Source of the DNA: an uncultured Pseudomonadota bacterium
Lineage (GTDB): Bacteria > Pseudomonadota > Gammaproteobacteria > Burkholderiales > CAIKXV01
NCBI GenBank assembly: GCA_903831455.1
Contig: CAIKXV010000143.1
Span: 1 to 51,478, forward strand
Length of the DNA: 51,478 bases
Direction of reading: 5' to 3'
Part shown: piece after piece, positions 20,282 through 30,500 of the stretch
How positions within the stretch are numbered: the first letter of the stretch is position 1
How the letters are laid out: the number at the start of each line of letters is the position of its first letter
Notes under the pieces: model-generated
What the model saw: only the letters and a program-made list of their open reading frames with translations
Told to the model about the DNA's origin: nothing
Databases searched by the model: none
Made by a program: the position numbers and the translations under genes

Positions 20282-21379
20282 TCACGCCCCGCTCAGCTGG
20301 CGGTGCATGAACTCGTGGAAGTGCTGCATGCCGTCCTCGTAAGGCGAATGGTAGGGCCCCTGCTCGTCCTGGCCGCGCTCCCACAGCGCGCGCCTGCCGG
20401 CATGCATGCGCTCGCAGATCTCCCGATCCTCGGCGGCCGTCTCGAGGTAGGCGGCGCGCTCGGCTTCGATGAACTCGCGCTCGAAGAAGAAGACCTCCTC
20501 GGGGTAGTAGAACTCCACGACGTTGGTGCAGCGCTCGGGTCCCCGGGGCAGGATCGTGCTCACCACGAGCACGTGCGGGTACCACTCGACCATCACGTTC
20601 GGGTAGTAGGTGAGCCAGATCGCGCCGTGGCGAGGCGCCTGGCCGAACTGGCGCAGCACCTGCTCGTGCCAGCGTGCGTAGACCCGGCTGCCCGGCCGAG
20701 CCAGGGCGTCGTTGACCCCCACGACCTGGACCGAGTGGCGATCACCGAATTCCCAGTGCAGCTGGTCGCAGTCGACGAACCGGCCGAGGCCGGGATGGAA
20801 CGGCTCGACGTGGTAGTCCTCGAGGTAGACCTCGATGAACGTCTTCCAGTTCACGTCGTAGTGGTCGACCATCGCGTGGTCGAAGCGATAGCCGTCGAAG
20901 GACAGGTCGCCCGCCATCGAAAGGCCACCCAGATCGGCGAGCACGTCGTGGCCAGCCTCGAACAGCAGTCCGTTCCAGCGCGTGAGCGCCGTGCGCGGAA
21001 GGTCGAGGCAGGGGGTCTGCGCGAACTTGGGCGCGCCGAGCAGTCGGCCCTGCAGGTCGTAGGTCCAGCGGTGCAGCGGGCAGACGATCTGCTCCAGGCG
21101 CCCCGCGCCGTCGAGCATCCGTGCCTGACGGTGGCGGCAGACGTTGGACAGCAGTTCGACACCCTCGGGGCCGTGCACCAGCACCTTGCCCCCGCCTGCG
21201 GTGTCCAGCACGCGGTAGTCGCCCGGCTCCGGCACCATCAGTTCGTGGCCGACATAGCGCGGCCCGGCATCGAAGATCAGGCGCTTCTCCATCTCCCAGA
21301 TGACGGGGTCGATGTACCAGCTCACCGGCAGCTGGGTCGCTGCCGGTTGCAGTCGCCGGACGCCTGCGATGTCGGTCAC
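20282..21379 (-). CDS. Rieske non-heme iron aromatic-ring-hydroxylating-type oxygenase, alpha subunit
   Basis: 365 residues. The Rieske [2Fe-2S] ligands are Cys81-x-His83 and Cys100-x2-His103 (CRHRQA, CPLHRW). The mononuclear iron site shows EDYHVEPFH, with His190 and His195; a late EDREIC probably supplies the carboxylate. The C-terminal pattern GPYHSPYEDGMQHFHEF resembles quaternary-ammonium oxygenases such as glycine-betaine or carnitine monooxygenases as much as aromatic dioxygenases, so the substrate is open. No reductase, ferredoxin or beta subunit is adjacent; electron-transfer partners must lie elsewhere. Confidence 0.9.
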   Translation of the reverse strand: MTDIAGVRRLQPAATQLPVSWYIDPVIWEMEKRLIFDAGPRYVGHELMVPEPGDYRVLDTAGGGKVLVHGPEGVELLSNVCRHRQARMLDGAGRLEQIVCPLHRWTYDLQGRLLGAPKFAQTPCLDLPRTALTRWNGLLFEAGHDVLADLGGLSMAGDLSFDGYRFDHAMVDHYDVNWKTFIEVYLEDYHVEPFHPGLGRFVDCDQLHWEFGDRHSVQVVGVNDALARPGSRVYARWHEQVLRQFGQAPRHGAIWLTYYPNVMVEWYPHVLVVSTILPRGPERCTNVVEFYYPEEVFFFEREFIEAERAAYLETAAEDREICERMHAGRRALWERGQDEQGPYHSPYEDGMQHFHEFMHRQLSGA

Positions 21380-21732
21380 GGGGCCCTCCTCGAGATGCGG
21401 GGGTGTTCGAGCGTGATCCCGGCGCGCTGCTCCCTGGGGGCTGGCGGCGCGCCGCCGGGAACCGCGCGCCGTGAAAGGGGGCGGGGATTGTCCCCCGAAT
21501 CCCGGGGTCGGGCAACGCGAAACGGTCGTGGCGACGCGCGCGGGCCGACGACGGCGCGAGCCCGTCCGTCCCGCGGGTCGCGCAGCGCCGCGCGGGTTGA
21601 CCCGCGCGACCCGCCTCGGCTAGCCTGCGCGACCACTCCCGTGGCGACGACCGGCGACCATGCCCGGGCGGGGCCGCCGGACCGTGTCCGACCATCGCCG
21701 GGGCAAGCCCCGCTGCAGGAATCCACCGGCCC
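21380..21732. promoter_or_regulatory. Divergent intergenic region with a promoter for xseB-ispA-dxs
   Basis: This 353-base gap between the divergent Rieske and xseB genes holds no convincing gene. On the plus strand TTGACC (21597-21602) and TAGCCT (21621-21626) are spaced by 18 bases, a plausible sigma-70 promoter about 100 bases before xseB. The flanking ~100 bases carry GC-rich inverted repeats (CGCGGGTTGACCCGCG at 21591-21606), so the -35 box sits inside a small palindrome that could be an operator. Nothing comparable was found for the minus strand. Confidence 0.5.
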
Positions 21733-22014
21733 ATGCCCAAGACCGCCCCCCGCGAGCCCGCGCCCCCCGCCGATTTCGAATCCGCGATGGGCGAACTCGA
21801 GCAGATCGTCGAGACCATGGAAGCCGGCGATCTCACCCTCGAGGAGTCGCTGGGCCGCTACCGGCGAGGGGCCGAACTGCTCCGGTTTTGCCAGGCCCAG
21901 TTGCAGTCCGTGCAGGATCAGGTCAAGGTCCTGGAGGACGGCCTGCTGCGCGACTTCCAGCCCGGAGCCGGGCGGACGGCGGGCGCCGGGGCAGGCGAGG
22001 ACATCGGCGACTGA
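21733..22014 (+). CDS. xseB: Exodeoxyribonuclease VII small subunit
   Basis: 93 residues. The core DFESAMGELEQIVETMEAGD, followed by LTLEESLGRYRRGAELLRFC, is the conserved helical hairpin that binds XseA. The tail after ~residue 75 (FQPGAGRTAGAGAGEDIGD) is variable. Its position just upstream of ispA and dxs is the standard proteobacterial arrangement, while the large subunit xseA lies apart at 10588. Confidence 0.93.
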   Translation: MPKTAPREPAPPADFESAMGELEQIVETMEAGDLTLEESLGRYRRGAELLRFCQAQLQSVQDQVKVLEDGLLRDFQPGAGRTAGAGAGEDIGD

Positions 22015-22129
22015 CGGGCGGCGCGCACCGCCGGGGCAAGTCGCGCGGCGCGCACCGGGAGCGGGCGCGTGCCCCATGCGGGTGCGTGCCGGTTTGCCCG
22101 CTGCAGCGCCCTCAGGTATGTTCGACCGC

Positions 22130-23035
22130 ATGACACTGGCCGACCCTGTCCCGTTCCAGGCCTGGATGCAGGCGCACCAGGCGCTGGCCGAGCGCGAGCT
22201 CGATCGCCTGTTGCCAGCCGTCGGCACCCCGCCGTCGCGGTTGCACGAGGCCATGCGCTACGCCGTGGTCGGCGGCGGCAAGCGGGTCAGGCCGCTGCTG
22301 GCCTTCGCGGCCGGTGCACTGACCGGCGCGCCGGTCGAGCGGGTCGCCACCGCAGGCGCGGCGGTGGAACTCATCCACGCCTACTCGCTGGTGCACGACG
22401 ACATGCCCTGCATGGATGACGACATCCTGCGCCGGGGCAAGCCGACGGTCCACGTCGCCTTCGACCAGGCGACCGCCCTGCTGGTCGGCGATGCCCTGCA
22501 GAGCCTCGCCTTCGAGGCGCTGGCCCGCTGCGCGGACCGCGAGGCCTGCGATGCGGCCCTCGAGCGGGTTGCGCTGCTGGCGCGGGCCTCCGGGTCGAGG
22601 GGAATGGCCGGCGGACAGGCAATGGACCTCGAGTCGGTCGGCCGCCGGCTGTCGCAGCCCGAACTGGAAACCATGCACGCGCTCAAGACCGGCGCGCTGA
22701 TCGGTTGCGCGACGCTGCTCGGTGCGCTGTGCGGCTCCCCGCTCGGCGACGGCGAGCGCGCGGCGCTGGAGCGCTTTGCCCGTACGATCGGCCTCGCCTT
22801 CCAGGTGGTCGACGACCTCCTCGATGCGGAGGCCAGCACCGAGACCCTCGGCAAGACGGCGGGCAAGGATGCGCTCGCGAACAAGCCGACCTACGTCACC
22901 GTCCTCGGCCTGGCCGCGGCGCGGCAGTGGGCGCAGGACCTGCATGCGCAGGCATCCGCGGCGCTCGAACCTTTCGGCGCACGGGCGCAACGGCTCGGGC
23001 AGCTTGCCGACTTCATCGTTAAGAGATCATCTTGA
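22130..23035 (+). CDS. ispA: Farnesyl diphosphate synthase (polyprenyl synthetase)
   Basis: About 301 residues from ATG 22130 (MTLADPVPF); ATG 22118 (MFDRMTL) is an alternative with the AGG too close. It condenses IPP with DMAPP and GPP to give FPP. The first aspartate-rich motif DDMPCMDDD and the second DDLLD are present, as are GGKRVRP and the chain-length region [10 protein letters not shown]. The spacing inside the first motif (DDxxxxD) fits bacterial type II FPP synthase. The TGA at 23033-23035 overlaps the dxs start, so the two are coupled. Confidence 0.95.
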   Translation: MTLADPVPFQAWMQAHQALAERELDRLLPAVGTPPSRLHEAMRYAVVGGGKRVRPLLAFAAGALTGAPVERVATAGAAVELIHAYSLVHDDMPCMDDDILRRGKPTVHVAFDQATALLVGDALQSLAFEALARCADREACDAALERVALLARASGSRGMAGGQAMDLESVGRRLSQPELETMHALKTGALIGCATLLGALCGSPLGDGERAALERFARTIGLAFQVVDDLLDAEASTETLGKTAGKDALANKPTYVTVLGLAAARQWAQDLHAQASAALEPFGARAQRLGQLADFIVKRSS

Positions 23036-24897
23036 ACAGCGCGCACGAACCCCTCGAACTGCTCAACGGCATCGTCTCGCCCGCGGACCTGCGCTCGCTC
23101 GACCGTCGGCTCCTGCCCCAGGTCTGCCGCGAGATGCGCGAGTTCCTCCTGCAGTCGGTAGCCCGCACCGGGGGGCATCTGTCCTCCAACCTGGGCACGG
23201 TGGAGTTGTCCGTCGCGCTGCACTACGTGTACGACACGCCCGGCGACCGGCTGGTCTGGGATGTCGGTCACCAGACCTACGCGCACAAGGTGCTCACCGG
23301 GCGCCGCGAGGGCATGGACCGCCTGCGCATGCGGGGGGGCGTTGCCGGATTTCCCCGTCGCGACGAGAGCGAGTACGACACCTTCGGCGTCGCGCATTCG
23401 TCCACCTCCATCAGCGCGGCCCTGGGCATGGCGGTGGCCGCGCGCCGCCAGGGCATCGATCGCCGCGTGGTGGCGATCATCGGCGACGGCGCGATGTCGG
23501 CGGGACTCGCCTTCGAGGCGCTCAACAACGCCGAGACCGCCGAGGTCGACCTGCTGGTGATCCTGAACGACAACGACATGTCGATCTCGCCGCCGGTCGG
23601 GGCGCTTCACAACTACCTCGCCCGCCTCATGTCCGGACGCTTCTACACGGCGGCGCGGCGCGCGGGCGAGCGCATGCTCTCGGTCACGCCCGGCATGCTC
23701 GAGTTCGCGAAGCGGGCCGAGGAACACGTGAAGGGCATGCTGCTGCCCGGCACGCTGTTCGAGGAGTTCGGATTCAACTACCTCGGCCCGGTGGACGGGC
23801 ACGATATCGACCTGCTCGTGACCACGCTGAGCAACCTGCGCAACCTGCGCGGACTGCAGTTCCTGCACGTGGTCACCCGCAAGGGCAAGGGTTACGTCCA
23901 GGCCGAGGCCGACCCCATCCTCTACCACGGCGTGTCGAAGTTCGATCCGGCCGCGGGCATCGTCGCCAAGACGCCCGCCAAGCCGGCGGCGCCGGCCTAC
24001 ACGCAGATCTTCGGCGACTGGCTGTGCGACATGGCGGCCGCCGACGACCGGCTGGTGGGCATCACCCCCGCGATGCGCGAAGGATCCGGCCTGGTCCGGT
24101 TCTCGCGCGAGCATCCCGAGCGCTACTTCGATGTCGGCATCGCCGAGCAGCATGCCGTCACCTTCGCCGCCGGCCTTGCCTGCGACGGCATGAAGCCGGT
24201 GGTCGCGATCTACTCGACGTTCCTGCAGCGCGGCTACGACCAGCTGATCCACGACGTCGCGATCCAGAACCTCCCGGTGATGTTCGCGATCGATCGCGGC
24301 GGCCTCGTGGGCGCCGACGGCCCGACCCACCACGGCGCCTTCGACCTGTCGTACCTGCGCTGCGTGCCCAACATGACGGTGATGACCCCGGCCGACGAGA
24401 ACGAATGCCGGCAGATGCTCTACACCGCCTACACGATGAACACGCCGACCGCGGTCCGCTATCCGCGGGGCACCGGTCCCGGCGTTGCGATCGAGCCGAC
24501 GATGACCGCGCTGCCGGTGGGGCGCGGCGAGGTGCGCAGGCGGGGCCGCGGCCTCGCGCTGCTGGCCTTCGGCTCGATGCTGGCCCCGTGCCTGCAGGCC
24601 GGCGAGGCGCTCGATGCCACGGTGGTCAACATGCGTTTCGTGAAGCCGCTGGACCTGGACCTGCTGCGCGAGATGGCCGCCACCCACGCCCGGCTGGTGA
24701 CGGTCGAGGAGAACGTGGTGATGGGAGGCGCCGGCAGCGCGGTGGCCGAGGCGCTGGCCGCCCTGGGGCTGTCCGTGTCGATCCAGCACCTGGGCCTGCC
24801 CGACGCCTTCGTCGAGCACGGCGATCCCGCTGGCCTGCTGCGCGAGTGCGGGCTGGACAGCGAAGGCATCGTCAATCAGGTGCGCGCGCGGCAGTAG
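23032..24897 (+). CDS. dxs: 1-deoxy-D-xylulose-5-phosphate synthase
   Basis: 621 residues. It joins pyruvate and glyceraldehyde 3-phosphate using thiamine diphosphate, the first step of the MEP isoprenoid pathway. The ThDP motif begins at GDGAMSAG and ends near [14 protein letters not shown]; the catalytic Glu region is [14 protein letters not shown]. The start is unusual: TTG at 23032-23034 overlaps the ispA stop (TTGA), preceded by AAGAGA at a good distance, and gives [14 protein letters not shown], the conserved N-terminus. The rare start may hold translation at the level set by ispA. Confidence 0.96.
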   Translation: MNSAHEPLELLNGIVSPADLRSLDRRLLPQVCREMREFLLQSVARTGGHLSSNLGTVELSVALHYVYDTPGDRLVWDVGHQTYAHKVLTGRREGMDRLRMRGGVAGFPRRDESEYDTFGVAHSSTSISAALGMAVAARRQGIDRRVVAIIGDGAMSAGLAFEALNNAETAEVDLLVILNDNDMSISPPVGALHNYLARLMSGRFYTAARRAGERMLSVTPGMLEFAKRAEEHVKGMLLPGTLFEEFGFNYLGPVDGHDIDLLVTTLSNLRNLRGLQFLHVVTRKGKGYVQAEADPILYHGVSKFDPAAGIVAKTPAKPAAPAYTQIFGDWLCDMAAADDRLVGITPAMREGSGLVRFSREHPERYFDVGIAEQHAVTFAAGLACDGMKPVVAIYSTFLQRGYDQLIHDVAIQNLPVMFAIDRGGLVGADGPTHHGAFDLSYLRCVPNMTVMTPADENECRQMLYTAYTMNTPTAVRYPRGTGPGVAIEPTMTALPVGRGEVRRRGRGLALLAFGSMLAPCLQAGEALDATVVNMRFVKPLDLDLLREMAATHARLVTVEENVVMGGAGSAVAEALAALGLSVSIQHLGLPDAFVEHGDPAGLLRECGLDSEGIVNQVRARQ

Positions 24898-25017
24898 CCT
24901 CCCCGGCCTCCCGTCTCCGCGGGCACCATCCCGGAGGCGCGGCGGGCAGGTAATGCACTCGGGTCGCCTGCTGCCCAGGCCAGGGCGGGTGGCCGCTTCG
25001 TGAAGAGGGGTACGGTG

Positions 25018-25668
25018 ATGACGGGCAAGCAGGGCAGCGGCAACGAGGGCACCGGCGAAGCGGGCGATATCGGCGAGGGCGGCTACGAGAAGATCGACCG
25101 CTACGACGCGGAAGTGACCGCGCGGATGTCGCGCGACTACGCGGACGTGCTGTCGATGATCGGCGAGGATCCCACTCGCGAGGGCCTGGTGAAGACGCCG
25201 GAGCGAGCGGCCAAGGCGATGCAGTTCCTCACGCATGGCTACCACCTCGATCCGGCCACCATCCTGCGCTCGGCGATGTTCCGCGAGGACTATCGCGAGA
25301 TGCTGATCGTCAAGGACATCGAGCTCTACTCGCTGTGCGAGCACCACATGCTGCCCTTCTTCGGCAAGGCGCACATCGCCTACATCCCCAACGGCTACAT
25401 CGTCGGGCTGTCGAAGCTGCCCCGGCTGGTCGACGTGTTCTCGCGGCGGCTCCAGGTGCAGGAGCGGCTCACGATGCAGATCCGCGACTCCATCCAGGAG
25501 ACGCTGAATCCCGCCGGCGTGGCCGTGGTGATCGAGGCCACGCACATGTGCATGGTGATGCGCGGGGTCCAGAAGCAGCACTCCAGCACCACGAGCTCGG
25601 CCTTCACCGGCGCCTTCGAGCAGGAGAAGACGCGCGCGGAGTTCCTGCGGCTGATCTCGCCGCGATGA
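25018..25668 (+). CDS. folE: GTP cyclohydrolase I
   Basis: 216 residues from ATG 25018, which has GAGGGG seven bases upstream; a GTG at 25000 in the same frame lacks a comparable site. It opens GTP to dihydroneopterin triphosphate for folate synthesis. Zinc ligands appear in [18 protein letters not shown] (Cys and His) and in [11 protein letters not shown] (second Cys). The first ~30 residues are low-complexity ([17 protein letters not shown]) and not conserved. It lies next to ribBA, another GTP-opening enzyme. The 120-base gap after dxs shows nothing notable. Confidence 0.96.
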   Translation: MTGKQGSGNEGTGEAGDIGEGGYEKIDRYDAEVTARMSRDYADVLSMIGEDPTREGLVKTPERAAKAMQFLTHGYHLDPATILRSAMFREDYREMLIVKDIELYSLCEHHMLPFFGKAHIAYIPNGYIVGLSKLPRLVDVFSRRLQVQERLTMQIRDSIQETLNPAGVAVVIEATHMCMVMRGVQKQHSSTTSSAFTGAFEQEKTRAEFLRLISPR

Positions 25669-25690
25669 ATCCCCGCCAGGGCCTGCATCC

Positions 25691-26944
25691 ATGATCGACC
25701 AGCCCGCGGCCACGCTCGCGCGCCGCATCGTCAACGAGATCCTCCCGGCGGTGCGGGACGGACGCATGCTGATCCTGGTCGACGACGAGGATCGCGAGAA
25801 CGAGGGCGATCTCTTCGTCGCCGCCGCCCACGCCAGTGCCGGGGCCATCAACTTCATGGCGCGCGAGGCGCGCGGACTGGTATCGCTCGCACTGACCGAG
25901 GAGCGGCTGCGCGAACTGGGCCTGGCGCTGATCACCGCGGACGAGGCCAACACCACGAAGTTTCGGACCGCCTTCGCCACGCCGATCGATGCCCGCGAGG
26001 GCGTGGGCTCCGGCATGTCCGCCCAGGACCGTGCCCGGACCATCCAGGTCGCGATCGACCCCGGGAGCGGCCCCGGTGACCTGATCCGGCCCGGGCGGCT
26101 GCTCACGCTGCGTGCGCAGGCGGGCGGCGTGCTCGCGCGCGCAGGGCATACCGAGGCTGCGGTCGACCTCGCGCGGCTCGCGGGGCTGGCGCCCGCCGGC
26201 GTGATCTGCGAGATGATGAACGCCGACGGCACGATGGCGCGCATGCCCGAACTCGAGGCCTTCTCGGCCGCGCACGGCATCCCCATCCTGCGCATCCGCG
26301 ACCTGCTCGAATGGCGGCGAGGCCAGCGTCAGATCCGTCGCAAGTCCCAGACCGTGCTGCCGACCCGGCACTTCGGTGACTTCGAGATGATGGCCTACAC
26401 CGACGAGCTGGAGACCAGCCTCTATCTCGTGCTCAAGAAGGGGGACGTGGCCGGCGACGAACCGGTGCTCGCGCGGCTGCATTCCCAGTGCCTGACCGGG
26501 GACGTCTTCGGATCGACCCGCTGCGACTGCGGCGAGCAGCTCGAACTCGCGCTGCGGGAGATCGAGCGCGAGGGACGGGGCGTGATCGTCTACATGTTCG
26601 ACGAGGGACGCGGGATCGGCCTCGCGAACAAGATCCGGGCCTACGCGCTGCAGGACCAGGGCTACGACACCGTCGAGGCCAACCACAAGCTCGGATTCGC
26701 GGCCGACCTGCGCGACTACACCGTGGGCGGACGCATCCTGTTCGATCTCGGCGTGCGCCGGCTCAAGCTGATGACCAACAACCCCGACAAGGTGCGATCG
26801 GCCGAGGAGCAGGGGCTGATCGTGGCCGAGCGGCGGCCGCTCGAAGTCCCTCCGCGGCCGGCCAACCGTCGCTACATGCAGACCAAGCAGACGCGCTTCG
26901 GACACCTGCTGTCGATGGTCGGCGAGGGGCGCAGCGACCCTTGA
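25691..26944 (+). CDS. ribBA: Bifunctional 3,4-dihydroxy-2-butanone-4-phosphate synthase / GTP cyclohydrolase II-like protein
   Basis: 417 residues in two domains for the two entry steps of riboflavin synthesis. RibB part (~1-205): DDEDRENEGDL and GGVLARAGHTEAAVDLARL are intact, but the usual RPGHxFPL is RPGRLLTL here and the TTGxS loop is GSGMS. RibA part (~215-417): the zinc motif CLTGDVFGSTRCDCGEQL is intact, while the usual RQEGRxIGL is FDEGRGIGL. These changes suggest a diverged copy; it may still be active, be active in one half only, or be a second copy beside another ribBA elsewhere. Start ATG 25691, 22 bases after folE. Confidence 0.88.
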   Translation: MIDQPAATLARRIVNEILPAVRDGRMLILVDDEDRENEGDLFVAAAHASAGAINFMAREARGLVSLALTEERLRELGLALITADEANTTKFRTAFATPIDAREGVGSGMSAQDRARTIQVAIDPGSGPGDLIRPGRLLTLRAQAGGVLARAGHTEAAVDLARLAGLAPAGVICEMMNADGTMARMPELEAFSAAHGIPILRIRDLLEWRRGQRQIRRKSQTVLPTRHFGDFEMMAYTDELETSLYLVLKKGDVAGDEPVLARLHSQCLTGDVFGSTRCDCGEQLELALREIEREGRGVIVYMFDEGRGIGLANKIRAYALQDQGYDTVEANHKLGFAADLRDYTVGGRILFDLGVRRLKLMTNNPDKVRSAEEQGLIVAERRPLEVPPRPANRRYMQTKQTRFGHLLSMVGEGRSDP

Positions 26945-27097
26945 CCGGGGGCGCCCGGCGGCAGCCTGTCCGGTGTCGCCGCCCGGCGGCAATTGACGTC
27001 TCGCGGTGGCCGGGTCGACGGACGGGGCATCGCCCGGGCGCAATCCGCCTCGCCCCCTCGCACGCGCTCGCGCATGCTCGCAATGGGCCGGCGTCGT

Positions 27098-27103
27098 TAT
27101 ACT
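27098..27103 (+). promoter_or_regulatory. Probable -10 box of the CBS-domain gene
   Basis: TATACT lies 28 bases before the ATG at 27132, in the 187-base gap after ribBA. The -35 region is weak. Confidence 0.35.
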
Positions 27104-27131
27104 CCGCGGGTTCGAAGCGCGGGGAGGCGCC

Positions 27132-27581
27132 ATGATCACGATTCGCCAGCTCCTGGCCACCAAGTCCCGGGATCTCTACACGGTATCGGCCACCGACTCG
27201 GTTGCCGCCGCCCTCGACCTGCTCGCACGACATCGGATCGGGGCGCTGATGGTGATGGAGGGCGATCGGCTCGAGGGCATCGTGTCCGAGCGCGACTGCG
27301 CGCTCAAGGTCACGATGCGGGGCCGCATGGCCACCGAGGTGACCGTTGGCGAGATCATGACCCGCAGCGTGATCACGGTGCTGCCCTCGCAGCCGCTCGA
27401 GGACTGCATGCAGCAGATGACCGAGCGGGACATCCGCCACCTGCCGGTGGTCGATGGCGGTCGCGTGGTGGGCATGGTGTCCATCGGCGACGTGGTCAAG
27501 GAGGTGCTGCGCCAGCAGCGCTACCTCATCCAGCAACTGGAGTCCTACATCCGAGGCGCCTATACCGGCGGGGGGCGCTAG
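27132..27581 (+). CDS. Two-CBS-domain protein
   Basis: 149 residues from ATG 27132, preceded by GGGGAGG at a good distance. Two CBS domains: about 8-65 (DSVAAALDLLARHRIGALMV, GIVSERDCA) and 75-135 (IMTRSVITVLPSQPLEDCMQ, GMVSIGDVVKEVL). No effector domain is attached. Stand-alone CBS pairs usually bind adenosine nucleotides and regulate partners, but the partner is not known here. Its last four bases overlap the stop of the convergent RND pump gene. Confidence 0.9.
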   Translation: MITIRQLLATKSRDLYTVSATDSVAAALDLLARHRIGALMVMEGDRLEGIVSERDCALKVTMRGRMATEVTVGEIMTRSVITVLPSQPLEDCMQQMTERDIRHLPVVDGGRVVGMVSIGDVVKEVLRQQRYLIQQLESYIRGAYTGGGR

Positions 27582-30500
27582 GCGGAGGGCGTCGGTCGCG
27601 GGTGGCGCCGCGACAGCAGCCGCCCCGGCAGCCGGGTGAGATCGTCGACCAGGGTGTAGACGACCGGGATCACCAGCAGCGAGAGCAGCGTGCCGGTGAC
27701 CAGCCCCCCCAGCACCGCGATGGCCATCGGCGAGCGGAAGCTGGGATCGACGCCGATGCCCAGCGCGATGGGCAGCATGCCGGCGCCCATGGCGAGCGTG
27801 GTCATCACGATCGGCCGCGCCCGCTTGCGACAGGCGTCCACGATGGCCTCCGTGCGTCCGAGGCCGAGGTCCCGGCGCGCGATGATCACGTAGTCGACCA
27901 GCAGGATCGAATTCTTGGTGGTCACGCCCATCAGCATGATCAGGCCGATCAGGCTGGGCATGGAGAAACTGCTGCCCGCGGCGAGCAACGCGACGAAGGC
28001 GCCGCCGATCGACAGCGGCAGCGCGGCGAGGATGGTCATCGGCTGGAAGAAATCGCGGAACAGCAGCACGAGCACCACGTAGATGCACAGCACGCCGGTG
28101 AGCATGGCGAGCGCGAAGCTCGCGAACAGTTCGCCCATGACCTCGGCATCGCCCACCGTGGCGCGGGTGACGCCAGGCGGCAGGCTGGCGAGCGCGGGCA
28201 GGCGATCCACCGCGGCCACCACGTCGCCCAGCGGGACGCTGTTCAGTTCGAGGGTGATGTTGACGTTGCGCAGCCGGTCGTAGCGGTTGACCTGCGCGGG
28301 GCCGCTCTCCATGGACAGCCCTGCGATCGAGTCGAGGCGGGTGGGCCCCGAGCGACCCGGCAGCGTGAGCTGCGCCACCGCCGAGAGGTCGCTGCGAAAC
28401 GCCTCCGGCAGGCGCACCACCACCGGCACCTGCCGCTGCGCCAGGTTGAGCTTGGGCAGCGACTGGTCGTAGTCGCCGAGCGTCGCGATGCGCAGGGTGT
28501 CGGCGATGGTGGTGGAGTCGATGCCTGCATCCGCCGCGCGGGGAAAGTCCGGACGCACCACCAGTTCGGGACGCACCAGGCTCGCGCTCGAGGTGATGCC
28601 GCCGAGTCCGGGGATCGTGCGCAACTGGGACTCGACCTCGCGCGCGGCTGCGAGCAGGGTATCCCCGTCCTCGCCCGCCAGCACGAGCACGTACTTCTCG
28701 CCAGACCCTCCCAGGCCGACCGATACCCGTGCGCCCGGCAACAGCGTCATGCGCTCGCGAAGGTCCGCCTCGATCGCCTGCTTGGAGATGCCTCGACGCT
28801 CCCCGCGCGGGGTGAGGTTGATGTTGAGGGTCGCCCGGCGCACCTCGGCGCTGGCCGGGGGCATGAAGGGATCCCCGCCGGCGGTGCCGCCCCCCACGGT
28901 CGTGTAGACCGTACGCACGTGGGCACTGCCGCTGACCAGCTCGCGGGCGCGCTCGGCCGCGGCCAGCGTGTCCTCGAAGCGGGTCCCCGGCGGCAGTTCG
29001 AGGGTCACCTGCGTCTGGCTGAGATCGTCGGGCGGGATGAAACCGGTGGGCAGCAGCGGGATCAGCGCGAGCGAGCCGGCGAAGAAGGCTCCCGCGGCAA
29101 CCGAGGTGGCGAGCCGGTTGCGCAGGCAGGCCTGCATGAGGCGGAGATAGGCCGCGGTGAAGCGCCCCTCGCGGTGGGGGCGCGTGTCCGCTCGCATCAG
29201 CGCGGCAGCCATCATGGGCGTGAGCATGCGGGCCACCACCAGCGAGGCGAACACAGCCAGGGCGGCCGTCCAGCCGAACTGCTTGAAGAACTTGCCGGCC
29301 ACGCCGCTCATGAAGGCGGTGGGCAGGAACACCGCGACCAGCGTGAAGGTGGTCGCGATCACCGCCAGACCGATCTCGTCGGCGGCATCCAGCGAGGCCT
29401 GCCGGGGCGGCTTGCCCATGCGGAGGTGGCGGGTGATGTTCTCGATCTCGACGATCGCGTCGTCGACCAGCACGCCCACGACCAGCGAAAGGCTGAGTAG
29501 GGTCACGGTGTTGATGCTGAAGCCCAACCCCCACATCCCGAGGAAGGTGGGGATCACCGACATCGGCAGCGCGACCGCGGCGACGACGGTGGCGCGAATG
29601 TCGCGCAGGAAGAACAGCACGACGATCACCGCGAGCAGTGCGCCCTCGGCCAGCAGCCAGAGCGAGCCACGGTAACCTTCCTCGACCATGTCGACGAAGT
29701 TGAACACCTCGGTGACGGTCACGTCCGGGTGCTCGGCCTGCAATCGGGCAATGCGGCTGCGGACGCCTTCGGCCACCGCCACCTCGCTCTCGCCGCGACC
29801 GCGGGTGACCTCGAACCCGACCACCGGCCGGCCATCGAGCAGCGCGGCCGAACGGCGCTCGGCGTGGGCGTCGGTGACGCGCGCGAGGTCGGACAGCCGT
29901 ACCCGCCGGCCATCGCGCAGCGCGATCTCGATGGCGGCCAGTTCCTCGGCGCTGCGCACGGTGGCGAGCGTGCGCACGGACTGCTCGCCACCGCCCAGAT
30001 CGAGCCGGCCCCCGGACAGCTCGCGCTGCACCTGGCGCAGCGCGCGCGATACTTCGGCCGCGGTCGCGCCCAGCGCCATCAGGCGCGCCGGATCGAGTTC
30101 GACCGTGACCTCGCGCGTGACGCCCCCCACCCGGGACACGCCCCCGACGCCGCGTACGGCGAGCAGGGCGCGGGTGGCCTCGTCGTCGACGAACCATGAC
30201 AGCGCCTCCTCGTCCATGCGCGAGGAGGACACCGTGTAGGTGAGGATCGGCAGCCCGGCGATGTTGAGCTTGGCGATCGCGGGATCACGAAGGTCGGCCG
30301 GCAGGTCGGCGCGGATGCGGGCGACCGCGTCGCGCGTCTCGTCGAGGGCCTCCTGGACCGGCTTCTCCAGGCGGAACTCGACGGTGATCGTCGCCGTGCC
30401 CTCCTGCAGCCGGGTGTAGATGTGCTTGACGCCCTGAACCGTGGCGATCGAGTTCTCGATCTTGCGCGCGACCTCGGTCTCGAGTTGCCCGGGACCGGCT

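Noticed and set aside
22891..26295. 1134-codon minus-strand open frame opposite dxs, folE and ribBA
   Set aside because: It covers three clear genes and has no recognisable domain.
26763..30197. 1144-codon minus-strand frame over the RND pump
   Set aside because: It is the pump gene read in a shifted frame; no second protein is supported.
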